Origin: an uncultured Clostridia bacterium | Lineage (GTDB): Bacteria; Bacillota; Clostridia; Christensenellales; Aristaeellaceae | DNA: 63,807 nt | Reading direction: 5' to 3' | NCBI GenBank assembly: GCA_934670175.1 | Contig: CAKUOX010000008.1 | Location: forward strand, 1 to 63,807 | Made by a program: the position numbers and the translations under genes | In this document: positions 49,880 through 57,031 of the stretch, in pieces | Layout: each line of letters opens with the position of its first letter | Numbering within the stretch: the stretch's first letter is position 1 | Notes under the pieces: model-generated | What the model saw: the letters and a program-made list of their open reading frames with translations, nothing else | Databases searched by the model: none | What the model was told of the DNA's origin: nothing

Positions 49880-50048
49880 TTAGAGGCGCGGTTGACATCA
49901 GTACTGCGAAGGAGCCGTTCAGGCGGCTGTGATCTCGCACGAAAGGGGATACCGCCGAAATGAAGGCTCGCCTGATGGGGCTGGATTTGGTTGTGCGGAG
50001 AATATCCGCAGGACTGTCACGATTCTCATGGGATTGTGGAGCGCTATT
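49880..50048 (+). ncRNA. Lysine riboswitch (L box)
   Basis: This leader shows the ordered conserved L-box elements: AGAGGCGC at the 5' end, GAAAGGGGATACCGCCGAAA in the middle (49944-49964 region), CTGTCA in the core (50016-50021), and TGGAGCGCTA at the 3' end (50037-50046). The transcript starts about 30 bases upstream. A terminator hairpin and then the amino-acid binding-protein gene follow, so lysine should switch the ABC transporter off. The aptamer ends are approximate. Confidence 0.87.
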
Positions 50049-50083
50049 GCCGGACAGACAGTTATAATTGCTGTTGTTATTCC

Positions 50084-50116
50084 AGCGGTCGTAGCGCACA
50101 TGCTGCGGCCGCTTTT
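50084..50116 (+). terminator. Riboswitch-controlled terminator
   Basis: AGCGGTCGTAGC and GCTGCGGCCGCT (12 bp with two G-T pairs) around GCACAT run into TTTTATG, 63 bases before the start codon. Confidence 0.75.
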
Positions 50117-50178
50117 ATGTGGCACGCGTGCATGCGCCTCGAAACCATGAAGGGGCAAAGACAAAGGAGGAAAAGAAA

Positions 50179-50973
50179 ATGAGAAAGCTGTTTGCAGTTA
50201 CCCTGATCCTGATGCTCGTCCTCTCCTGCGCGTGCGCCGAGACGCTGCGCGTCGGCATGGAATGCAACTATGCGCCCTATAACTGGACGCAGGCCAGTGA
50301 AAGCGAAAACGCGGTCGCGCTCGCGGGCGGCGGCTATGCCGACGGCTACGATGTGCGCATTGCAAAGCGCATCTGCGAGATTCTGGGCTGCGAGCTTGAG
50401 ATCGTGAAGACCGAATGGGACGGCCTGATTCCTTCCCTGACCTCCGGCACCATCGATTGCATCATCGCGGGCATGAGCCCCACCGAGGAGCGCAAGTTCA
50501 CCATCGATTTCACCGACTCCTATTATGACAGCGATCTGGTGATCGTGGTCAAGAAGGACGGCGCTTACGCGAATGCCACCTCGCTGGCGGATTTCGCCGG
50601 CGCGCGGATTACCGGCCAGCTGAACACCTTCCACTACACCGTCATCGACCAGATTCCGGATGTGCAGCTGCAGCCCGCCATGGACACCTTCCCGACGATG
50701 ATCGTCGCGCTGAACGCGGGCGCAATCGACGGCTATATTTCCGAGCGCCCCGGTGCCGAGAGCGCGATTGCGACCAACCCTGAGCTGATCTATGTGGTCT
50801 TTGACGAGGGCAAGGGCTTCGAAACCGATCCTGCCGATACCTCCATCGCCGTCGGCGTCGCCAAGAACAGCGAGCTGACCGCCAGAATCAACGAGGCGCT
50901 GGCTGCCATCAGCAAGGAAGAGCGCCTGCAGATCATGGAGGACGCGCTGGCGGCGCAGCCCAGCGCGGAATAA
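50179..50973 (+). CDS. Amino-acid ABC transporter, binding protein (probably lysine)
   Basis: This 264-residue type-2 binding protein of the polar amino-acid family has the signature LRVGMECNYAPYNWTQ after the signal peptide. It also has GYDVRIAKRICEILGCELEI and MSPTEERKFTIDFTDSYYDS. The export signal reads LVLSCACAE, so a lipobox at VLSC is possible but signal peptidase I cleavage after ACA fits as well. The lysine riboswitch in front argues for lysine. SD AAAGGAGG is strong. Confidence 0.9.
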   Translation: MRKLFAVTLILMLVLSCACAETLRVGMECNYAPYNWTQASESENAVALAGGGYADGYDVRIAKRICEILGCELEIVKTEWDGLIPSLTSGTIDCIIAGMSPTEERKFTIDFTDSYYDSDLVIVVKKDGAYANATSLADFAGARITGQLNTFHYTVIDQIPDVQLQPAMDTFPTMIVALNAGAIDGYISERPGAESAIATNPELIYVVFDEGKGFETDPADTSIAVGVAKNSELTARINEALAAISKEERLQIMEDALAAQPSAE

Positions 50974-51041
50974 TTCCCATATGTATACGGGGCGCGCAAC
51001 GCGCCCCCATGTATTGAGATCGTTTTTTGAGGAGGAATTCC

Positions 51042-51815
51042 ATGCCAACTACATTCTTCGGTTGGGTCGGTTATCTGGTACAGCAATACGGCAGTCTCTT
51101 TCTGCGCGGTACGGGCGTAACGCTGCTGATCGCCATCTCCGGCACGGTGCTGGGCTTTTTGCTGGGTCTGCTGGTGGCCATATTGCGCACCATCGAGCTG
51201 GGACCGCGCGCTTCGATGTGGAAGCGCGTGCCGCTGAAGATCCTGCATGGAATTCTTGGTATTTATATCGAGGTTTTCCGCGGCACGCCCATGATCGTGC
51301 AGGCCATGGTGATCTTCTATGGCGCGCAGCAGTACTTGGGGCTGAGCATGCCGCGCCTGGCGGCGGCCATCTTTATCGTTTCGATCAACACCGGCGCTTA
51401 CATGGCGGAGATCATCCGCGGCGGTATCATTTCGATCGATAAGGGTCAGGCGGAGGCGGCCCATTCCATCGGCCTGACGCACTGGCAGACGATGGTATCG
51501 GTGGTGCTGCCGCAGGCCATCCGCAATATCATGCCCTCCATCGGCAATGAATTTGTGGTCAACATCAAGGATTCCTCCGTGCTGAACGTCATCTCCGTAA
51601 CGGAGCTGTTCTTCCAGGCAAAATCCGCTGCCGGCACCTATTTCCGCTACTTTGAGACCTATTTCATCATCGCCGTCATCTATCTGGTGCTCACCTTCAC
51701 CATCACCCGCCTGCTGCGGCTGCTGGAGAAGAAGATGGACGGCCCGGAAAACTACATGATCCACGGTTCCCAGTCCGATAGCCGCGCGGCCATAACGATT
51801 CACGAGGAGGCTTGA
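51042..51815 (+). CDS. Amino-acid ABC transporter, permease
   Basis: This 257-residue HisMQ-type permease has about five TM segments. It has TLLIAISGTVLGFLLGLLVA, VFRGTPMIVQAMVIFYGAQQ, and the EAA loop AEAAHSIGLTHWQTMVSVVL with PQAIRNIMPSI. SD GAGGAGG lies upstream. It partners with the ATPase 4 bases downstream. Confidence 0.93.
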   Translation: MPTTFFGWVGYLVQQYGSLFLRGTGVTLLIAISGTVLGFLLGLLVAILRTIELGPRASMWKRVPLKILHGILGIYIEVFRGTPMIVQAMVIFYGAQQYLGLSMPRLAAAIFIVSINTGAYMAEIIRGGIISIDKGQAEAAHSIGLTHWQTMVSVVLPQAIRNIMPSIGNEFVVNIKDSSVLNVISVTELFFQAKSAAGTYFRYFETYFIIAVIYLVLTFTITRLLRLLEKKMDGPENYMIHGSQSDSRAAITIHEEA

Positions 51816-51819
51816 TCCT

Positions 51820-52551
51820 ATGGAAAACGTAATTTCGGTCAGTCATCTCAGAAAGTCGTTCGGCAGCCATGAGGTGCTGCGCGATGTGGATTTCAGCGCC
51901 GCCAAGGGCGAGGTAACCTGCATCATCGGTTCGTCCGGCTCCGGCAAGTCCACGCTTCTGCGCTGCATCAATCTGCTGGAAACGCCCGACGCAGGGCAGA
52001 TACTTTTCCATGGCGAGGATATTCAGCGCGGCAAAATGTCCATGCCGCAGTATCATGCGCGCGTGGGCATGGTGTTTCAGCAGTTCAATCTGTTCAACAA
52101 TCTGACGGTGCTGAAAAACTGCATGCTCGGTCAGATGAAGGTGCTGGGGCGCAGCGCCGCCGAAAGCGAAAGGAACGCCATGCAGTATCTGGAAAAGGTG
52201 GGCATGCAGGCGTATATCCACGCCAAGCCCCGCCAGCTGTCCGGCGGTCAGAAGCAGCGCGTTGCGATTGCGCGCGCGCTGAGCATGGATCCCGAGGTGC
52301 TGCTCTTCGACGAGCCGACCTCCGCGCTCGATCCGGAAATGGTGGGCGAGGTGCTGGCCGTAATGCAGAAGCTGGCGCAGAGCGGACTCACCATGCTGGT
52401 GGTCACGCACGAAATGGGCTTTGCCCGCAACGTTGCCGACAAGGTGGTTTTCATGGACGGCGGCGTGATCGTGGAGCAGGGCGCGCCCGCCGAGGTGCTC
52501 GGCAATCCGAATACGCCACGCCTGCGGGAATTCCTGGCGCGCGTGCTGTAA
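51820..52551 (+). CDS. Amino-acid ABC transporter, ATPase
   Basis: This 243-residue GlnQ/HisP-type ATPase has Walker A GSSGSGKST, ARVGMVFQQFNLFNNLTVLK, signature LSGGQKQRVAIARAL and Walker B VLLFDEPTSALDP. It is the last gene of the riboswitch-controlled operon and is followed by a strong terminator. Confidence 0.94.
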   Translation: MENVISVSHLRKSFGSHEVLRDVDFSAAKGEVTCIIGSSGSGKSTLLRCINLLETPDAGQILFHGEDIQRGKMSMPQYHARVGMVFQQFNLFNNLTVLKNCMLGQMKVLGRSAAESERNAMQYLEKVGMQAYIHAKPRQLSGGQKQRVAIARALSMDPEVLLFDEPTSALDPEMVGEVLAVMQKLAQSGLTMLVVTHEMGFARNVADKVVFMDGGVIVEQGAPAEVLGNPNTPRLREFLARVL

Positions 52552-52567
52552 GAATGATATATACGAC

Positions 52568-52614
52568 GGAGCCGGTTTCCAATCAACGATATGGAAACCG
52601 GCTCCGTTTTTTTT
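52568..52614 (+). terminator. Strong intrinsic terminator of the lysine transporter operon
   Basis: GGAGCCGGTTTCCA and its exact complement (14 bp) around a 10-base loop are followed by G and T8. Confidence 0.95.
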
Positions 52615-52620
52615 ACAGCT

Positions 52621-53454
52621 TTACAGCTGCTCCAGCCGCTTTATCAGCTCAGGCAGCATCGCTTCGAAATCCACGCCGTACCAGCGATGATCCGAACAGC
52701 GCATGGAATATTTCAGGCAGTCGAACGTGAAATCGGCGGCCATGCGCGCGGCGGTCTCTATGTCCGCGCCCCGCGCCGCCATACCGGCGTATACGGAGGC
52801 GAACAGGTCGCCCGTGCCATGCTGGGAAAGCGCCAGATGCTCGTGCGAATACTCAAAGGGCGCATTTCCCACGCAGATCAGGCCGGTGCAGCCGCCGTCA
52901 AAGCGGCAGCTGGTGATGAGAATATTCTCAAGCCGCCCTGCCAGCAGCGCGGCGCTGCGCTCCGCCAGCATGCGCGAATGCGCGGGTGAATCGCCAAAGG
53001 GCGCGTCCAGCAAATAGCACAGCTCTGTTATGTTTGGCAGTATAATGTCCGCGCGGGTGCAGAGCGCGCGCATGGCGCGCACATAGGCCGCGTTGAAGCC
53101 CGAATAGAGCCTGCCGTTGTCGCCGAATGCCGGATCAAGTACTACGCCCGTGCCGTCTGCGGCAAAGGCGTCCAGGAAGCGCGCAGCCATGTCGATCAGC
53201 CGCAGCGAGCCCAGATAGCCGATGTAGATCAGATCAAAGTGCGTTTCAAGCGTCCGCCAATGCGCGATGATCTTTTCGGCCTCGTCCGTAAGATCCAGAA
53301 AGGTAAAGCCCTGAAAGGCGGTATGCGCGGAAAGTATCGCCGTGGGCAGCACGGCGGTCTCGCAGCCCATCGCGGGCAGTACGGCCATAGCCACGCCCAG
53401 CGAGCAGCGGCCGATGCAGGACAGATCCTGGATCACGGCGATGCGTTTGGTCAT
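52621..53454 (-). CDS. pdxK: Pyridoxal/pyridoxamine kinase
   Basis: This 277-residue ribokinase-superfamily B6 kinase starts MTKRIAVIQDLSCIGRCSLG, a typical PdxY/PdxK opening. It also has VLDPAFGDNGRLYSGF and the GTGDLFASVYAG active-site loop. It makes PLP or PMP precursors, which the PLP decarboxylase at 47057 would need. It follows DUF1667 by 60 bases on the same strand. Confidence 0.88.
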   Translation of the reverse strand: MTKRIAVIQDLSCIGRCSLGVAMAVLPAMGCETAVLPTAILSAHTAFQGFTFLDLTDEAEKIIAHWRTLETHFDLIYIGYLGSLRLIDMAARFLDAFAADGTGVVLDPAFGDNGRLYSGFNAAYVRAMRALCTRADIILPNITELCYLLDAPFGDSPAHSRMLAERSAALLAGRLENILITSCRFDGGCTGLICVGNAPFEYSHEHLALSQHGTGDLFASVYAGMAARGADIETAARMAADFTFDCLKYSMRCSDHRWYGVDFEAMLPELIKRLEQL

Positions 53455-53514
53455 TGATCGATCACGCTCCGGTAACTGAAACTGGCTCCAGTATAGCGCC
53501 TCAGACGTTAATTT

Positions 53515-53880
53515 TCAAGACGCCGCGGCTACATTGCGCGTGGCCAGCAGATCCGCGCCGCTTCCGGCAATATCGCGCAGCAGCACATCGCCGATGCGTA
53601 CCGGCGCGCAGACCGAAAGGTCGTGGATCTCGTCCATCGCGCGCATTACCAACGCCTTATCGACCGGCGCACTGGTCTTGACCGAGGCGCGCGCCAGCGC
53701 GCCGCCGCGCACCGCTACCGAGGCCGTGACCACGCGCACGGGCGATACGCATTCCTGCCGCGCGTACTTCTCACCGCGCTTGCAGCCATAGCCGCTCACG
53801 TTTAAAACGGCGCCGCTTTCCACCTCGGCGGTAATGGTGCAGCCCATCGGGCAGCAGATGCAAGTCAGCTCCTGTTTCAT
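53515..53880 (-). CDS. DUF1667-domain protein
   Basis: This 121-residue Cys-containing protein starts MKQELTCICCPMGCTITAEV, with a further Cys pair region GYGCKRGEKYARQEC. DUF1667 is the small third partner of GlpA-like and FAD oxidoreductase pairs in anaerobic Firmicutes. It overlaps the oxidoreductase stop by 4 bases. Probably it carries a metal or Fe-S centre for electron transfer. Confidence 0.88.
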   Translation of the reverse strand: MKQELTCICCPMGCTITAEVESGAVLNVSGYGCKRGEKYARQECVSPVRVVTASVAVRGGALARASVKTSAPVDKALVMRAMDEIHDLSVCAPVRIGDVLLRDIAGSGADLLATRNVAAAS

Positions 53881-55136
53881 TTTTCATTCGCCTCCGCCCA
53901 GATCCTGATCTCGCCATCGCCCAGCTGATCCCGCCGCAGCGTGATTTCCTCCATTTGCCCGGGCGTCATGATACGCTTTTTGCGCCTTAACAGCTCGCGC
54001 GCTCCGCAGGAAACGCACAGCTGGTAATCGCGCATTTCGCGCCGCACGCGGAAACGCACGGTGATCTCCTCCGGCATATGCCGAATATCGACGCGCTGCG
54101 GCACGGCGCCCACGATCTCTGCGCCGGAGACAACTGCGACACAGTCCGCCTCCCGCTGCACCGCGCCCGTTTTCAGGTAATCGGCGGCGGCGCGTCCGGC
54201 AGCCTCGGCTTCCTCGGATACATAATCCACCAGATCGTGCACGTGCAGCACGTTGCCGCAGGCAAACACACCCGGCACGCCGGTTTCAAAATTTTCGCGC
54301 ACGCGCGGGCCGCGGGTCGACGGGTCGATCTCGACGCCCGCCAGCTCGCTCAGCTCGTTTTCCGGCAGCAGGCCGACAGAGAGCAGCAGCGTGTCGCAGG
54401 GAATGACCTCCTCCGTGCCGGCGATCGGACGACGGTTTTCATCCACGCGCGCGAGCACCACGGCCTCTACGCGGCGCTTACCGCGCACCTCTACCACGGT
54501 GTGGCTCAGCCGCAGCGGAATGCCGAAATCGTCCAGACACTGCACGATATTGCGCTTCAAGCCGCTGGAATAGGGCATCAGCTCCGCTACGCATTTCACC
54601 TGCGCGCCCTCCAGCGTCAGCCGCCGCGCCATGATCAGGCCGATGTCGCCCGAGCCCAGTATCACGACCTCGCGGCCGGGCATGCGGCCTTCGATGTTGA
54701 TCATGCGCTGCGCCGCGCCCGCACTGTATATGCCCGCAGGCCGGAACCCCGGGATATTCAGCGCGCCGCGCGGCCGTTCGCGGCAGCCCATTGCCAGAAT
54801 CAGCGCGTCCGCCCGCATGCGCCTCAGGCCGCAGTGCGCGCCGCTGACGGTGAGCGTGCGATCGGGGGCGATGTCGGTCACCATCGCGCCGGTCAGGCAG
54901 GGAATGTTCATTTCGCGTGCTCTGGAAACGAAGCGCTCGGCATATTCGGGACCGGTGAGTTCCTCGCCGAAGCGGTGCAGGCCGAAGCCGTTGTGGATGC
55001 ACTGGTTGAGTATGCCGCCGCTCTGCTGCTCGCGCTCCAGAATCAGAATATCCGAAACGCCGGCCTCGCGCGCGGCGATGGCTGCGGCAAGCCCCGCGGG
55101 GCCGCCGCCGATGATGATAAGCTCGTGTCGTTCCAT
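53877..55136 (-). CDS. FAD-dependent NAD(P) oxidoreductase
   Basis: This 419-residue two-dinucleotide-binding oxidoreductase has IIIGGGPAGLAAAIAAREAG for FAD, VVILGSGDIGLIMARRL for NAD(P), and GVPGVFACGNVLHVHDLVDY as the C-terminal FAD block. The ATG at 55136 lies two bases after the upstream stop. It is the middle gene of the GlpA-like/oxidoreductase/DUF1667 trio. Confidence 0.9.
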   Translation of the reverse strand: MERHELIIIGGGPAGLAAAIAAREAGVSDILILEREQQSGGILNQCIHNGFGLHRFGEELTGPEYAERFVSRAREMNIPCLTGAMVTDIAPDRTLTVSGAHCGLRRMRADALILAMGCRERPRGALNIPGFRPAGIYSAGAAQRMINIEGRMPGREVVILGSGDIGLIMARRLTLEGAQVKCVAELMPYSSGLKRNIVQCLDDFGIPLRLSHTVVEVRGKRRVEAVVLARVDENRRPIAGTEEVIPCDTLLLSVGLLPENELSELAGVEIDPSTRGPRVRENFETGVPGVFACGNVLHVHDLVDYVSEEAEAAGRAAADYLKTGAVQREADCVAVVSGAEIVGAVPQRVDIRHMPEEITVRFRVRREMRDYQLCVSCGARELLRRKKRIMTPGQMEEITLRRDQLGDGEIRIWAEANEK

Positions 55137-55138
55137 GC

Positions 55139-56560
55139 TCAGCGGCAGCCTCCCTTCTCCATTTCCGAACCCGCGCCGCATTTGGTGACGCAGAACGCCT
55201 CGCCCAGCTCGCGGCGCAGCAGCTCCATCACGCGCACACCGCAGAAGCCGCCCTGACAGCGCCCCATGCCCGCGCGCGTGCGCCGCTTCACGCTGTCCAT
55301 CGAGCGCGCGCCCAGCGGCCTGCGGATTGCATCCAGAATTTCGCCTTCGCTCACCTGCTCGCAGCGGCAGATGATGTTGCCGTAGGCGGGGTTCTCCGCG
55401 ATCAGCCTCTGCCGCGCCTCAAAATCCATTTCGCGGGGACGCACCACATGGCGGTGCGGGTCGAAATCGGGCTTGAGCTCGGCCCCCAGGCGCTGCGCGA
55501 CGGCCTCGGCCAGGTATTGTCCGATGGCGGGCGCGGCGCTCAGTCCGGGCGATTCGATGCCCGCCGCTTCAAAGAAATCGGGCGCGGTCTGACCGATAAT
55601 GAAGTCATGGCCGCCCTGCGCAAGATGCGCGCGCAGTCCCGAAAATGAGGTGATGACCAGCGACATTGGCAGCTTCGGCACGCTCCTGCGCGCCACGGCG
55701 CACACGCTTTCCAGTCCGGCAGAGGTGGTGGCGGTGTCCTCAGGGTCGGAAATGTCCTCGGCAGTGGGGCCGAGCAGCAGGTTGCCGTGCACCGTGGGCG
55801 TCACCAGCACGCCCTTGCCCAGTGGCCCGGGCGCCTGGAAAATGGTATGATCGACCAGAGCGCCCGCCTTGCGATCCAGCAGCTGATACTGGCCGCGCCG
55901 CGGTTGTATGGCGATCGGCTGCGCGCAGTGCGGGTTGTGGAACGCGGCGGCGCTCAGTCCGGCGCAGCAAACGACGATCCCCGCTTCGATCGCGCCGCGC
56001 GGCGTATCGATCCTCCAGAAGCCGTCCATGCGCTCAAGGCGCTCGACTGCGGTGTTCAGGCGGAATTCCACGCCGTTTTTGCAGGCATTTTCCGCCAGCG
56101 CTTCGCAGAGCTCAAACGGGCACACGATGCCGCCCGTGGGCGCATGCAGCGCGGCAGTCACCTCGGCGGAGAGCGCAGGCTCCAGCCGCCGCGCCGCGTC
56201 GCCGGAAATGATCTCAAGCCCGGGCACACCGTTGGCTGCGCCGCGCTGCAGCAGCTCACGCAGCATCGCCTCGTCCGCTCCGTTAAAGGCGATCACCAGC
56301 GAGCCGTTGCGCCGGAAGGGAATGTCCAGCTCGGCGCTCAACTGATCCATCATGGCGTTGCCCTGCACGTTAAAGCGCGCCTTCAGACTGCCCGGCTCGG
56401 CGTCGAATCCGGCGTGCACGATGGCGCTGTTGGCCTTGCTGGTGCCAGCGCCCACGTCCTCCTCGCGCTCCAGCACGCACACGGACAGCCGATAGCGCGA
56501 CAGCGCCCGCGCTACGGCGCAGCCCACTGCGCCCGCGCCGATTACGGCTACATCATACAT
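55139..56560 (-). CDS. Anaerobic glycerol-3-phosphate dehydrogenase-like FAD protein with BFD-type [2Fe-2S] domain
   Basis: This 473-residue DAO-fold flavoprotein has GAGAVGCAVARALSRYRLSV (8-27), LEREEDVGAGTSKANSAIVH, and a C-terminal BFD-like domain with ICRCEQVSEGEILDAIRRPL and MGRCQGGFCGVRV giving four cysteines. The pattern is GlpA-like. With the next two genes it should oxidise glycerol-3-phosphate or a related 2-hydroxy acid and pass electrons on. No glycerol kinase or transporter is nearby, so the substrate is open. Confidence 0.88.
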   Translation of the reverse strand: MYDVAVIGAGAVGCAVARALSRYRLSVCVLEREEDVGAGTSKANSAIVHAGFDAEPGSLKARFNVQGNAMMDQLSAELDIPFRRNGSLVIAFNGADEAMLRELLQRGAANGVPGLEIISGDAARRLEPALSAEVTAALHAPTGGIVCPFELCEALAENACKNGVEFRLNTAVERLERMDGFWRIDTPRGAIEAGIVVCCAGLSAAAFHNPHCAQPIAIQPRRGQYQLLDRKAGALVDHTIFQAPGPLGKGVLVTPTVHGNLLLGPTAEDISDPEDTATTSAGLESVCAVARRSVPKLPMSLVITSFSGLRAHLAQGGHDFIIGQTAPDFFEAAGIESPGLSAAPAIGQYLAEAVAQRLGAELKPDFDPHRHVVRPREMDFEARQRLIAENPAYGNIICRCEQVSEGEILDAIRRPLGARSMDSVKRRTRAGMGRCQGGFCGVRVMELLRRELGEAFCVTKCGAGSEMEKGGCR

Positions 56561-57031
56561 GTTCTTTATCCTCCATTTTGAAAATCACGTCCATGGGGCG
56601 CTTCCGCCACCCCTCCTGTATGCCATTCTAGCCCATGTACGGCGGCGCTGCCATCAACGGATCATACAAAATGTTAATTGTATGGTGTGATTTTGAAAAG
56701 AAACTTAACATTGAAGCGCGGGAATCCATAAAAGTAAAAATTAAAAATAATTCGAGTTAAGAAATGAACATATTTGCGCCGCAAAGCGATCGGAAATGGG
56801 CTTGTTTCTGAAATTTTCCGCAGCCGGTAGCGCGCGCATGGAAATTCATGTATAATAAAATAGAATAATTGCATTCAGGTGTAGCCTGAGCAGATACATA
56901 TCAGTCTGTTGAAGAACCCGGGAGAGCTCGAGAGGGCGGCAGTGGCTGGGGAGATCTTTCCCATCCACAGTCTTATCAAAAATTTTTTCGACAAGCTAAG
57001 TAGATCCGTTTTGGAATGAGGTGCGAGAGTT
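56561..57031. other. Intergenic region between divergent genes
   Basis: No gene is supported. It holds AT-rich sequence at 56670-56770, a TATAAT at 56851-56856 that is a possible -10 for the downstream SpoIID gene without a good -35, and a copy of repeat family A (56904-56997). A minus-strand promoter for the GlpA-like operon is expected near 56620-56670 but is not clear. Confidence 0.6.
56904..56997 (+). repeat. Dispersed intergenic repeat family A, copy 2 (94 bp)
   Basis: It aligns over its full length with 13625-13721 in the same orientation, with an identical block AACCCGGGAGAGCTCGAG (56915-56932). The terminal hairpin is imperfect here (CTTATC...GACAAG). Confidence 0.8.

Noticed and set aside
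56674..56874. A 66-codon minus-strand frame in the AT-rich intergenic region
   Set aside because: Composition is that of AT-rich spacer DNA; no SD and no recognisable protein.
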